A stretch of 64,000 bases of DNA, from the NCBI GenBank assembly GCA_026419785.1, contig JAODTK010003221.1, forward strand, positions 248,001 through 312,000, in the 5' to 3' direction. Under the pieces are notes generated by a model. It ran no database searches and had not been told where the DNA came from. It worked only from the letters and a program-made list of their open reading frames with translations. Below, in pieces: positions 1-14,300 of this stretch (positions are counted from its first letter, which is position 1; the number at the start of each line of letters is the position of its first letter). The position numbers and the translations under genes are program-made. Source of the DNA: Sclerodactyla briareus. Lineage: Eukaryota; Echinodermata; Holothuroidea; Dendrochirotida; Sclerodactylidae.

Positions 1-127
1 AGGAGGGAAGGTTTGAAAGAAGAGAAAAACATAAACTGACATTCAACCCTCACAAAGTTTGAATATTGCTGGCTCAAAAGGGCCTGGGTGGTTTCCCGTA
101 ATCTGATGTGCTACCAAAGTTAAAAAA

Positions 128-1255
128 ATGCCGCCCAGATTCACAAAATTTGCTGGCAGACCATTATCACCCGGGGAAACGGGTCACCAACTGGCCTATC
201 TCAGAATTTGTGGATTATTTCCTTCTGCCAATAGTGTTACGTCAAACAACCTAGGTGAAAGATACGAATCACATACTAACATGCTAAGGTATCTAACATT
301 ACCAGCGAATGTGCCTTATCGCGACTATGGACGTCGTCTCCATGTATTACTATACACCCCAAAACGAGGCCCTAGACACATGCCAGGCAGCCTTGAGCAA
401 GAACCGCAAGGTCTGTACGATATACTGAAAATATTGCCACGCTCATTGGGACAACTCATCGGAACTAATCCTCACACGCAACTTCTTTGAATTCAACGGC
501 CAATTTTATAGACAAAAATTGGCTGAGATTTGCGACATAGCCATGTACAAACTAGAGACTTCCATTATTACAAGGAGCCCAAAATCAGCAAATGGCTCGG
601 TACAGAGACGTAAGCTTTATCCTATTTGAAGGTTCTAAAGAGGTGAATTGCCCTCAATGGTGGACCGTATTAATAACAAACACCAATTCCTGAAGTTCAC
701 AGCGAAATCTATGACTCTGAAGCCACGCTATCTCGACTCTAAAAATATGAAAAGGGGACAATTTTCCGTCAATGCGGGCCTACTAGACACCAAAGGCTAT
801 ACCAAGCCCACGGATTCTTCGAATATTTAGATCGCAACTCGGCTCATCCCCCTAGCCACTTTCAAGGGCGTCATCAAAGGGGAGATCTTACGATAAGCAC
901 GGCCTTCTGCAGCAATAGGTGACACTCATAGAGTAAGGGAAATCCTTCAGTGGAAAACGCGCCTACTACGGAACTACACCAGAGAGGAGATAAACACTGC
1001 CGGCAAGGCGGTTTTCGGAGTTGGCACCCACCCCCGACGACCAGGGGACCATCATACCCGAAAGACAAGTCGGACCCTCATTGGTGTCAATGATGAAAAC
1101 ATTATACACCCCACCTCAAAACAAAGACCTTTAAAAGGCCTTAAACAGACACTGGCACTTAATCAGCGGTAACCCAGACTTTAATATCACGTCTATTCCC
1201 TAAAAGCCCCATAATCGCTTACAAAAGAGCAGAAAATCCCAGTGAGGTTACTAGT
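128..1255 (+). mobile_element. Penelope-like retroelement reverse transcriptase, decayed
   Basis: No long frame stays open, but the three plus frames together give an ordered set of motifs typical of Penelope-like or closely related reverse transcriptases. These are ISEFVDYFLLPIV (about 205-250), LTRNFFEFNGQFYRQ (about 468-515), a GSKEE-like stretch (about 630), RFSVN/LDTKGYTKPTDS (about 755-820), a YLDRNSAHPP-like stretch, FKGVIKGEILR (about 860-892), HWHLISGNP (about 1151-1180) and IIAYKRAENPSE (about 1211-1246). Each block is in a different frame from its neighbours, so the element is broken by many small indels. The usual GIY-YIG endonuclease was not recognised downstream. The element lies upstream of the first visible myosin exon, presumably in an intron. 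The general class is fairly sure, the subfamily is not. Confidence 0.72.
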
Positions 1256-2051
1256 TTAAATCCCAGATTTCCATCCTGAGCGTACTAGGCAACCAAGGGG
1301 GGGACAGATATTTTCTTCTGACGATGAAGCTCAACTCGACGAGCTAATCGCAGCAAATGTTGATGACCCCTAGCGGCATTCCTAACTTTGAGACGCCACG
1401 CATTACGTAAGGCGTACAATTGATGAAGCTCCAAAATACTACCGAGAGCAGGAACTATAGTCTGGATTCAGTCTCAGACCATTTCAAAACAAAAGGCTCT
1501 ATCAGTCTATAATTACACTACTCAATAGGCCTTCATGGGCCCACTCCATACTACAAACTTCTTAGCAAGATCCGGGCGCAAAAATCGACTATTTGAGCCC
1601 AGGATTCCAGGCTACCCCTGCACCCAATAAACCCTGTTCTCACGGCTCCTACGATCCGCGACAATAGATGGTGCACCGGCGGACCACCCTTTATTCTTTC
1701 ATGTTCCATCCTTCAGTTCATGAGTCATTAGATGATTCGCAATTGCCAGCACGAAGGGATTGTTGTTGATCACGAGACAATGTGATAACTGTTGGTTGTG
1801 GCCGTAAGTTACACTTGTCAGATTTCATGAAAACTTCAACCTGGCAAAAACTCTTGAGCACAATGTTTGCTGTATAGAATAAGTGGCTTCACCACCCCAC
1901 TGGATGTTGACGGGCCTGCGGAATGCCCTGCTGTTCATAAAATATGTAAATTAGACTTAGAGACGTTACCTAACACAGATGCGTAGGCGGACACGGCTTA
2001 ATTAGCATCTTACTGATTTCCATGATTAACAGAAACATTTTATGTTTTCAG

Positions 2052-2314
2052 GTAAGGCAAATATGATTAGGTAAACCAAACAGCTCATCAACAATTTCTT
2101 TACCTCAAAGGAATCCCTCCACGCCCTGATGACCACCTCAACTCGTTGTAACCCCACTTTGTGCGGTGCATCAGCAAAACACAGAGAAGGCTGCAGCCTG
2201 TTCAAGGAGAACATTGTGATTGCCCCAGCTGCGTTACTCTGGCATGCTTGAGACCGTCAAGATCCGGAAGGCCGGCTACCCCGTCAGGAGATTCTTTGAA
2301 GACTTCCTGCAAAG
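2052..2314 (+). CDS. MYO10: Myosin X exon: motor domain, SH1 helix region
   Basis: Encodes the late motor segment that couples ATP hydrolysis to lever movement. Visible are [10 protein letters not shown] (loop before the core strand), NPHFVRCIK-like, ENIVIAQLRYSG and [20 protein letters not shown] (SH1/SH2 helix consensus of myosins), then FFEDFLQ. The exon follows a good acceptor (ttttatgttttcag) at 2050-2051 and ends at donor gtgaga with codon phase 2. The start could instead be 2071. At least two single-base shifts are needed, near the CNPHF stretch and between KTQ and the ENIV stretch. This is the first recognisable exon in the window, so the upstream motor exons are outside it. Confidence 0.8.
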
Positions 2315-5300
2315 GTGAGATACCTCCTGGGAGAGAGATAGGCCTAGCCCTATTTGTTATGGCCTATCAGATTGAATTCTAGATATAATTTGTTTTTAAC
2401 ATCTAGTCTTTATTTTACTTTAATATTGGAGCAGGACATTTTACCAGGGTCCCAGTTACGAGAGTCCCCCTCCTGTAACTTTACTCATTATAGAGTAGTA
2501 TCAGTGACACTCTGCAAGCTAATATTCCGGGTTCAAAATCCAGCTGTCACTGACTTTCTTCCCTAGCTGGCTGTGCTTACAGTGGTGAGGTCTGGTCAGT
2601 GAAGGTCTCTTGGTCTTTAACTTATCTTTCATGGTTCTTCTTCTGTATGCAGTAGACTTTTTGTGGTTTCTGGGGTTTGCTATGAGATATTTGCAATAGG
2701 TACTTTGTCCTTTCGGCTGTGCGCAGTCAGGAATAACTTCCCTCTATCCAGGTTCAGAGAATGTGGTCGGGTCTGGAAGTTCACTGATCGTCCTTAGGAT
2801 GGGGACATAAAATGGATGGCGTCTCAGTAGCCCGTTGGGAATGGGTTTACACCACTGCCTTGACATCACCTGAGGCACAGTTGAGAGAGAAGGCTAGTTA
2901 TCGCCAGTGCTCATCCACATCAATACGGCCAGGGTCTCTCGACGGGCCCTAATCAGCTCCTGGGACACGTAGAATTCAAATCAAAACAGACCGTGAATTC
3001 CCCTGACGCATCAACTCTTGGAGTAGATGGGGTTGGTGTTTTTTATGGCAGTACAAGGTTTCCTTGTGTTCAAGGACCCTCAGGGCCCCCCACCCGTGGA
3101 GCGCTGTCAGGCGATGCTGGCGAAGCGAGACCCTGAGAAGAACTCTGGCAGCTCGGCAAATCCAAGGTCTTCATGAAGGAGATCTTTGAGATGCAGTTGA
3201 GGCGGAGAGGAAGGAGCAGCTCTCAGTGGCTGCCACTCTGCTCAAGGCTCCCATCAGGGGATATTGCAAGGTGAAGATACATGGACCACTGCAGGATCAA
3301 TTATATAGAGCAGGGGGATGCAGGGCCTTCTCAACTGGGGGCACCCACGCCACTTGTGGCGCTTTGGGGCATTCCAAATGGCGTGCGACGGACTGGTATG
3401 AAAAATGAGAACATACACAGGGATGCAACAGGCTCCTACTTTTTTCAAACTCTCCTACTTTTTGCCCTTGCCTCCTACTTCTCCTACATTTTTCTCGAAA
3501 ACCTACTTTCTCCTACTTTCTCCTACTTTTTTTCAAATGTTCGCTCAAAAAAATAAATCACACAAAATTGAAGGATCGTGAGGAATTGCCAGACACAGTA
3601 TCAACAATGGAAATATAAGTCCTTTCTGATTTTAGCTGTACAGTCAAAGATGCATTCTGACTGCTCAGTAACCGGTAATCATCTCAAACCGTAAAGATGT
3701 ACCAAAAATGTCATTCGCAAAGAGACAAATGTGGAGTTATTTAGTATTATTAAATGTTCTCCATAAGAACCCCCATTGCTGTTAGTGGGGAGAGATGCAT
3801 TGTTAGCTCAAACCAGCTAAGCCTATGCCGGTTAACCTGCATGCCATTCTATCTATATCCATCCATCTAGGGATCAATGCATTTTAGTTCAAACCAGTTA
3901 TTCTGGTTGAACCATTTTGATCTGCATTTTCTTTCTATCCATCCATCTCATCTATCCATCCCATCCATCTATCCATCCCATCCAGCATCTATCCATCCCA
4001 TCCATCTATCCATCTATCCATCCCATGATATATCCATCCCATCCATCTATCCATCCCATCCAGCCATCTATCCACCCCATTCATCCCATCCATTTCCTCT
4101 ATCCATATGATCTATCCAACCCATCCATCCATCCCATCCATCTATCCATCCCATCCATCTATCCATCCCATCCAGCATCTATCCATCCCATCCAGCATCT
4201 ATCCATCCCATCCAGCATCTATCCACCCCATTCAACCCATCTTTCTTCTATCCAACCCATCCATCCATCCATCTATCCATCTATCCATCCCATCCAGCCA
4301 TCTATCCATCCCATGATATATCCATCCCATCCATCTATCCATCCCATCCAGCATCTATCCACCCCATTCATCCCATCCATTTCCTCTATCCATATGATCT
4401 ATCCAACCCATCCATCCATCCCATCCATCTATCCATCCCATCCATCTATCCATCCCATCCATCTATCCATCCCATCCAGCATCTATCCATCCCATCCGCC
4501 ATCTATCCACCCCATTCATCAACCCTCTATTTCTATCCAACCCATCCATCTCATCCATCTATTCATCCCATCCAGCATCTATCCATCCCATCCAGCATCT
4601 ATCCACCCCATTCATCCCATCCATCCATCCATCTATCCATCCCATCCATCTATCCATCCCATCCATCTATCCATCCCATGATATATCCATCCCATCCATC
4701 TATCCATCCCATCCAGCCATCTATCCATCCCATCCATCTATCCATCTATCCATCCCATCCATCTATCCATCCCATCCAGCCATCTATCCACCCCATTCAT
4801 CCCATCCATTTCCTCTATACATACGATCTATCCAACCCATCCATCCATCCATCTATCCATCCCATCCATCTATCCATCCCATCCATCTATCCATCCCATC
4901 CATCTATCCATCCCATCCAGCCATCTATCCATCCCATCCATCTATCCATCCCATCCATCTATCCATCCCATCCATCTATCCATCCCATCCATCTATCCAT
5001 CCCATCCGCCAAATGTATTTTCGCCTACAAAGTGCATTAGAATGTCATAATGTTCCTGTGCGTGGGTGGGTTTTTCCAGCTTGGTCCAATAGTGTTGATG
5101 TGCGTCGTTAAGTCATTGGAGTCACAACAGTAACATCTGGTGAAAAGAAGCTTTATGGGCCTCTAAATAGTCACAGTGTTCTTGAGACCTCTGAGGCATA
5201 TTTGTCTATGTGAATGTTCAAGGTCATTGAAGGGGCACAATAGACCATTGGGTGAAATTGCCTTTCTCTGGGGCATCTTCGACCCATGGAAGGTCACAGG

Positions 5301-8300
5301 TCATTGAAGGAGCACCAGGTGTCATTGTGTGAATTAGCCTTTCGGGCCAAATCTTCATTCTTTGAATGGATGAATCCTTGGATGTTGACCATGTGAAGAT
5401 CAAGCTTAGAGGTCATTAAGGGGCACAAAGGCCATTGTGTTGAATTGCCGTTATGGCCTCAATTCTAGTCATTCTGTGATGTATCTTGACCAAATATAGG
5501 TACAATTGAATGCTGGGGCATCCTTTGACCCTTGTCATGGTCATTCCAAGGTTCATTGGGTACCATGGGCCATTGTGAAATTGCCTTCTTGACTCACCAA
5601 TTATTTATTTCTTCTATGGATGTTTCAAATGTGCGGGACACAAGTTCATTGAGTGCTGGGATAAATATTGGCCATGTAAATGTTAAGGGATACAAGAGGC
5701 GATTATGTGGAATTTAATTTTTGACCACCAGATGGTCATTCTTTGGATGACCACAGTGTTCCTTGACTGCTTTCATGAATGGACACACAGCCTTTGTTGA
5801 AATGCAAAATGCATCTCCTGCAAAAGACTAACAAGTTCTTGAATTTGTCACCATTTTCTGAGTTTTGCCCGTCTTTCACAGTTTTTTTTGTAAAGACTTC
5901 CATTTGAATAGGACAGTCAAATTAGCTTTTGTGTGAACCATTGCAAAAATGCATATCTCCTGCACATATCTCTTTGCAATGAATATGGGTACAATTGGGT
6001 GGTTTGAGCTGCTGCCATACCATTGGTGCTCTCGTTTTTAAAATGAAAATGAAAAACATTCAATTTAAATCAGGCATTGTGTGGAATCTTGTGAAAATTA
6101 CTTGGATGTTCTTGACCATTCAACACAGCGCCACATTGGTCTACGTTGCATGAAATATTTGATTCATTTTGTATGGGTTGGGCTTCAGCATCATTGGTGG
6201 CCTTGTTTGCCACACTGCTTCAACACAAAGTACAAATATATCGAAGATGACCATTGGTGGCCACCAAGGCAGTTTTCACTCAATGTCATCCTTGCATTGT
6301 GTTTTTCCAGCTGTTCACAGTTTTTTGATGCTGTGTCGTATAATTCCATTAGAGTTAAAACAGAACATCTGGTGGAAAGAATGGGCCTCCAACCATTCAC
6401 AGTGTTCATTGACCCCTGGGAGCCAGATTTTGACTTATGTCCGTATCCAGGCAGCTCACACTGTGTTTCGTGTCCCCACTCCTTTTTCAACTTTAATAAT
6501 TTCTTACCTTTGGAATGCTCTGCCTTTCTCCTGTTTTTCCTACTTCTTACAACCTTCAGGCTTGCAAGTGTAATGTCAACCAAGTTTTCCCTACTACTCT
6601 CTCTTTGAACAAATACTGATTGTGCCACTTTGTTACCCTTTGAACTTGACCTTTATTTGGTCCAGATGTTCCAGGGGTCAATGACCGACCTTGTTTCCCA
6701 GTTTGGTCCCAACTTCCATCAAAGGGTACGGGTTAGGGGCCGGCCCATAATACTTTCTTTTTTACCCGTGTTACTGTTTTAATGATATTATATGACATCA
6801 CATCCTGAATCTGTAACCGAGCTGGAAAAAAGCACCACCAAGGAACTTCATGAACAGACGAGGTTTCAGGAAAAATCCCATGCACTGAAAAATGACTGCA
6901 ATATAATAGCCCCTATTGTGCCCTTCTTTAACTTTGACCTTGAACTTCCCAAAGCAAGAAATATCTCAGGGGTCAAATAACATGATTCCACGTTTGGTCA
7001 ACATACATCCATCAAAGATTACCATATTGGGGGCATAAGGGCATTGCTAACAAGTTGGAATACTAGATAGATAGGTAGATGACATGCAGATCACAATTTA
7101 GCTCATAGGCCACAGCTGATTTGAGCAGAAAAACCTACTGCCCTGAAAAAATCGAGGAGACCCACTGTCTTTTCATCTGTGACTTGTCATAGAGATAAGA
7201 ACGAATTGTGAGAAAAATGCAGAAAGTAATGAATTACTTTTCAACAGCTCTTGCTATGTGACTTGCCTACTACATCCAGGTCATATGGCATAGGTTTAAT
7301 GAAATGACATATCAAAATCATAGAAAATCCCCCCAGGCTGGTGAGTCTTGACCTAGGGACTACTTGTGCGAATCTCCTACTTACTCTCACTTCTCTGATT
7401 AAAATCCTACTCTCCTCCTACTTTTGGCAAATTTTCTAACCTCTTTTTCTCCTACTTTTTTTTATGGACCTGTTGCATGCCTGCATACATGTCGACAGTG
7501 TTAATTAACCATTTTTTTAAATGCTCTATTAAACAACTGAACCAATCTTAACATATGCGAACACGCACTAATTGTGGCCCCTTTAACACATGTTCCATAC
7601 AACTTCTCGTACCCACTAAATATCAAGGTAATTTCTTGAAATGAAATTCTGAATTATGATCTTTTAGGGACGTTGCTTATTGCTTGGGGCATGGGACTTG
7701 ATATTGCCATTTTCCTTTCCTGCAATCTTGGGGGTCTGCCAGAGGACAAAATTGTTCCCCGCCACCCAGTGGTGGCGCTCCGCTTAGATAGTAACCGTGT
7801 AGCTGACACTTTCACCAGAAAGTGGAGAAAGGGCCTGATTAGAGCTACTGTAATAGCGAGAGGACCCACATGCCATGATTGGTCTAAACCAGATGTTCAT
7901 AGGTTTTTCTGTTACATTGTTAAAGCACTTTGTGAAGTTTGTGCATGTGTATTACACAAGATTGCTGAGCATCCCATTGTGTTATTAGAATTGAGTCACA
8001 CTAGCTCAACAACAATAAAATTCGAAACACACACACAAAAGTTTTGTGAGAAGAACAGTGATGTTCAAAAATTGACTTCATTTGCCATGCATAGTTTCAA
8101 TTGCTAGTAGCAATTCACTACACTCATAACTTTTTCGCGCGAGTACTCTATAGACTAAACACTACTCACTTGAATCACTATTTAGTAACAACAGTTCTTG
8201 TTGTGAATCAGAGTGTTTTTATGCAGCTTATAGCTATAGCGGGGGAACTGGAGCCAAGAAGTCAATACCTGAATGGCTGTTAACCTTCCATTCTTGGTCC

Positions 8301-11300
8301 ATATTTCTAACTGGTTCAGTCTTAGTCACACAATGCTGCTTCCACCTGGCACTGCAACTTTTTGGGGGGTGGGGGGGAATTCTCTGGTCATCTTGAGAAA
8401 AATTGTGGAATACAAATAATGCCCATTCCCATTCATCACCATCTTCCTTTTCCTTTTACTATATTTCATCTTTGTTGACATGGTTGAACTGACACAAGCG
8501 ATCACACTCCGAACATATCCATCTCTAGCGATATCAAGACTGATGATACCTTAAAAAATATATTTTGGATGGTTTGCACTAACAATACTCATAATTCACC
8601 ATTGACACAATTCTGAGCAGACCATTCTGAAGTTACAAATTTTGGAGTGCCCCTCAACTGGGAAGCAACTTCTGTGCAACCAATAGGTTCTGATACACAG
8701 AGTCAGGTTTGCTGGAGCCCAGTTGTAAAGTGTCCAGCACAAGCCTCAGCAAAAATTCTCCCTGGAAATATTCTTAATGGGGAAAGTTTTTATATCAAAT
8801 TCTATTCATGTAGTAGGAGGCTAACAGAAGCTCTGTACATGGCACTTGGTTTTAATAATATCCATTTACAACATTCTCAACCTAATCATCCATTTCATTC
8901 TGATCTCTGACAAATTTTCTTCTTTTTCTCTTTGTTTCACAGGAAAGCCTTCAAACTTGCTGTGAAAAGAGTGATCAAAGTGGAGTCATACTGTAAGGTA
9001 CGGAAAACTGGTCTCCAACTTTCCTCAAGTTTTCGATCTCCACAGGATTTTCTGTCTCCTCTAACAAAGCTCAGGAAGAGATTGTGATCACTTTGCTGTT
9101 TGCTGTGTGCATATATGTGTGTCACACTTACCCATTGACAGGATGTCTCTGCAAACCGAGCAGCATTTTCACTGAAATACTGTACCTGGTTATCGGGTGG
9201 GGGTTTGGTGCAGAAGATCTGATGAGATTTTGAGCATATGAGTATGACAGTTAGTCTTTTTTTCTGCACAAAAATCAAGAATGATGTGGTTTAGCATACA
9301 GCTACATGGTAGTGGGTCATGAACTGATTAGATTTTTCAACTAGTGAAAATGGTAGTCCAGTTTTATTCAGTAATTTGCAAAATTTATGCAAGATTTAAA
9401 TGATTGTCATATTTTCATGAAAACTATAGGGTATATTTGAAAATACAGTCGGGGGTCCTGGAGATCAATTAAATGATGATTTATGCACATTTTCAAATTT
9501 TAGTGAAGTTTCATGAAAAACTCTTGGGAATGTTGTCCACCTTTGATCCTGAGACATTAAATGAGTGGTCACTATTGGTCAAATAATGTGTCTTGGTTGC
9601 CTATTTATGGAATTATTTCTCTAGTAGTAACATTTCCACCCCCAAACCAAAAACTGGTAGATATTTTGAAGATGGTTCAAGATTCAGTTCCCCACAAATG
9701 AGAATGTGGTAGGACTGGTCTATGGTTAGTGCTCTTCCTGTGTAAAGCTCATAGGGGCTGGCAAAACATAGTCACCTTCATGTGCCTCTTAGATTCTGTT
9801 GTTATTGTCTGCTATGTAGCAAATCTCTTTTTGACTTCGAAATCAGCACGGTTGAAACAACCTAAATACCTAAACGAAGAACAACCCTCCAATCACGACA
9901 CAGGCTGAGGGTTCAAGGACCCACTCATTTGTAGCTATTGCGGAAGTTTAGGGTGAGACATCTAGAATTAGGCTATGAAACTGATTTAGTTGGTCATCCA
10001 GATCAACGCATGAATCTGCGTGAATCCCATAGAAGCAACTCCTCTTCTGGTGTGCCCAAAAAGGCATTGCTAGACTCCTCTGAGCAGAGGGATTATCTGT
10101 AGGATGATTGGGTACAGAAATGTGCTTTGTAAGTACTGGTTGACTACTGTCGATGATAAATGTGGTCGCGTGTCATTTCTCTTGCAGATGTTCACTGCAG
10201 GCGAAGGTACCTCAAGCTACGCAGTGCCGCCATTGTCTTTCATAAAAATACGAGCGATCCAGGGTAGCCCGGAGAGGCTCCTCGCAGAACTCAAGGAGAG
10301 GAGAAGCGGAAAGGGAGGACAAGCTGAGGGAGAAATGAGGAAAGAGGTAGGGAAACAGAGGGGGAAGCGTGGCAAGAGCCTGATGGCAAAAAACTGAGGG
10401 AGGAAAAACGCCGGGAGGAAGAGCGTATGAGGCTCGAGGAGGAGAGACGCCGGCAGGAAGAGGAGAGACGGAGACAGGAGGAAGAGATGATCAAAGAGGA
10501 ACAGAAACGACAAGAAGAGGAAGAGAAGAGGAACGGTAGGGAAGGCATCCATGTGAGAGGTCAGGGTCCAAGTTGGGGGATGGGGTTGATTGATCAAGAA
10601 TTGAAAAAGTAACAGAACTGACAAGAGACCGCAAGCAAGTGGGAGCCAATGAGGATAATAGGTCAAAGGTTATACAGGGAAGAAGGTGTTCAGAGAGGAG
10701 AAGTGATAGGAAGGGAAGACAAGAGGACACAGCCAGGTAAGACGTTGGGTGGAGATCATTTGGTGGGGGGATGTTATGTAATCGAAGATAATGATAATGC
10801 TGCAGTCTTATACAGCACACATATCCAGCTAACAGCTGCTCAAGGCAAGGTGCACAGCATTACCCTGCCCATTGGAACCAGGTAGGAGGAAGCAGCAATA
10901 TGCTGGTAGATGAAATTGTTCAGAGAAGAGAGAGTGGGACAAGAGAGATGAGGAGAGATGTTGGAGGGGGAATTTCACTCCAGAGGATGGACGAGTAGTG
11001 AATTGAAGCAAGGAGGTGGACAGATGAACGAAGAGTGTAATAACACACCCGGGAGTCAGCAGACAAGGCATCGTGCTTATGTCATCTTTGGAATACATGT
11101 GGTCATCCACAGTACATTGGAAGGGACAGATCCACTGGGAGGGGGGGAAAAACCGGGGGGTGCCACGGGAACTCCTTGAGGCATATAACAAAAAACGAAA
11201 CCCTTCATTCCTTGTTTTCCAGAGAGTTGGAGCGGAAGAAGGCAGAAGAGAAGCTGCGAGAACTGGAAGAGATGACTAAACGGGTAAATTGGCTATTTAT

Positions 11301-14300
11301 CAGCCCTGATATGGGTTATAAGCTAAATCATTCTAAAAAATGTGTCATGGGGATCATCTGCCATGTAAGTCTGGCTTTTTTTTGTCTCTCAACATTGAAA
11401 CAAGAACAGTCCTGGGGACATGTGATGTGTAGCATCATTATTGGGGCACTAGATCTACTTAGGTTTTTGGCAAAAAGATATCGTTCAACTCTTAACTTCT
11501 TCATGATTTAACAACAAGTCACAGCCAGTCTGAAAACCATTATGTGCCAGCAGTAGTGGGGTTTGCGGGCATCGTTCACAATTCATGCAGATTAGAAGGG
11601 CCCTGCACGCATCATGTATAGAAGTAGTAAATGATCTTGCAGTGATTGCACTTAACAATTTGTCATCGTGGTTCCTTTCATCAGTTGGAGGAGGAGGCAA
11701 GAGTCCAGAGAGAGGCAGAAGAGGCGGAGAGACAGCAGAAGGAGGAGCAGTCCAAGAAAGAGCTGGAGAGAGCCCGGCAGATAGAGTATCATCGACAGCT
11801 GGAGAAAGAGGAACAAGAGAGAATGGTAATAACGATAGGTACTGGGATCTATGAGGAAATACTATTGTAATATTAATGATGAGAAATTAAAGAAATATGT
11901 TCCTCCGTCCAGCATGTTAGTATGAACAGCCAGGGGAGGAATATGACCATGAATTGTGTATGAAGTATGGCAAAGGACCTCAAATGTCAATATGAGAAGC
12001 AGCCAGATGAGATGGCGTAACTGAATGCCAAACATGGGGGTGGGCTGTAACAAAGCGGGAAGGGGAGAAACAGGAAAAGGAAAACAGGTAGAGAAGAGGA
12101 AGCAGAAATATGCTGATGGATGAAATTTTCAGAGAAGAGAAGGAAAGTGGGGTAAGAGAGATAAGGAGATGTTTACTTCAAAGGATGAAGATGTATAGTG
12201 TATGAGAGCAAGGAGAGGTTATAAGACGGATGTACCAAGAGTGAAATGACACGTTCCACAAATGTATGCACTTGTCAATTGTATGACTCACCCATGATAA
12301 TCAGGGCATGGTCAGTCAAGTGTGGGTATCTCAAGAAATCCAGGGTGAACATGTGCGTCACTATGGTCAGCACGAAAGCCACTCTTGGGGTTGGGTATTT
12401 CCACTCAGATTATGCGTCATAGGCAGAGGCGACTCACTAGTGAGGAGTCATTCCCAAGGACTTGTGAGTCATTTGAGTGACTGAGGGGTGCGTCAATGTA
12501 CAGAATTGTATAACCTACCCCGACAATGACCCGCCCTCTCCGGGGTATCAAGGGGCGTCAAAAAATTGTGGATCAGGTGGGTCATAGACTGAGAATGAGT
12601 AGATATCAATTGTATAAAAAACCTCAGGATCTGCACGGTCTGTATTGTTCAGCTTTGTCCCCTCCAAGACCTCTGAATTAGGGCACTTCTTGTAAACCTG
12701 AACAGCTCCTGCCTTCGTCCTTTTATAAGTTATCAGTGTAATCTATTGTCTTCTATTACAAAGAAAACAATATGTTGTTGTTTTGCAGAGGATGAAGAGG
12801 AGCGGTCAAGAAGGAAATTGAAGAACTGTAAGTTTATTTCAAGCTAAATCATTAACTTCATCTGTTGGGTACATGTAGGGTGTCAAAGTAATTTTTATTC
12901 CTTGACAAAGTCAGGGAATCCATGAGTCTGACAGTGTGTGCTGTATGTGTGCGTTGGTAAAAACAGGTGTGAAACGAGGACGTTCATCTGATTTTCCACC
13001 GTGTAACAGAGGACACACCTGTAATTGGGGACAGTCCTCGTTTCAATATATGCTCGGGTGATTGCATCACGTAAAAAATGCATATAAACGAGATCCTCGG
13101 TTGGAGGTCTATAGTCAGGCTTTGTGTGACCCCCGTTTGATATTAAAATACATGTTGGTGTGTCCACGGTTCCAGAGGTACAGCATACCCCACTTTGTCC
13201 TCGATTGCATAGTTGACACACATACCGTCCTCGTTGTGTCCTGTCTTTTTACATGTGGTGGTGCTTATGTGACGCCCAGCTTGTAAACACGACAAACTCC
13301 ACCCCCGCCGGAATGGATGAAGCTCATGTTGGTATGTGTGTTGTACCCCATGATGAGTACATGAACCCTATTGTTTTGGGGTCTGGTCAGAGGTCACCAG
13401 TGGTCAAAGTCTGAAAACCTTGTAAACACGATAAGTCAAAACGGGTGGTCAGTCAAGTTGAGTGAAAGTAGTGTAGAGCTGTCGTAGGCGGAAGGAGTAC
13501 AGGAACCTATGTTTTTGTTTAGGTCGGGTGTGAATTTTGGTCAAAATAAAAAAAATTGTGAAAAGTCACCAGAGGTCAAAGTCTGAAAACCTTGAAATTT
13601 AGTGTGTAGCTTTCTCATCAAGAGTACAGGAACCTATTGGTTGGTTGGGAAAAATGGGACATTATGTATCCCATAATGAGCTGGTACACTCCCCTTTGTC
13701 CTTGTGTATGGGATCGGTTGTCAAGGAATCACTAACCCTTTGTGCTTTCTGGTTTGAGGTGGCTACAAGCAATGACTGTAATTTGCTGTTTAACTTCCAT
13801 GTTTATTGGTTTACATTTACAATTTGGTGTGGTGCTCTTGTGGGGAGTACAGGAACCCTATTGTTTTTGTTTAGGTCGGGTGTGAATTTTGGTCAAAATA
13901 AAAAAAATTGTGAATAGTTGATATTTTGCCCAATTTTGGCTTGTAAACATGATAAATCGACCTCACTTGGATGGATGAAGCCCATACTTGATATGTGTGT
14001 TCCCATGATGAGTACATGAACCCTATTGTTTTGGGGTCTGGTCAGAGGTCACCAGTGGTCAAAGTCTGAAAACCTTGAAATTTAGTGTGTAGCTTTCTCA
14101 TCAAGAGTACAGGAACCTATTGGTTGGTTGGGAAAAATGGGAATTTGTCAGATGTTATGTTGCCCTTAATGAGCGGGTACAATCTCCCGTTTGGGCCTTG
14201 TGCTGGCTATAGGTTGTCAGAAAGAGTCAAGGAATCACTAAGCCTTCTGGATTCCTGGGTATTCCTCCTGCCGTAATACTCGAAATGGTACAGCAAAATC

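Noticed and set aside
3877..5040. Long His/Pro/Ser/Ile-rich open frames of up to 254 codons
   Set aside because: They arise from the 17-bp minisatellite, which lacks stop codons in several frames; no start, splice or codon-use support.
7673..8107. 144-codon open frame in intron
   Set aside because: No recognisable motif, no splice context, and composition like the surrounding intron; probably chance.
10217..10666. 149-codon minus-strand open frame rich in Leu, Phe and Ser
   Set aside because: It is the antisense shadow of the Glu/Arg-rich helix exon at 10188-10535.
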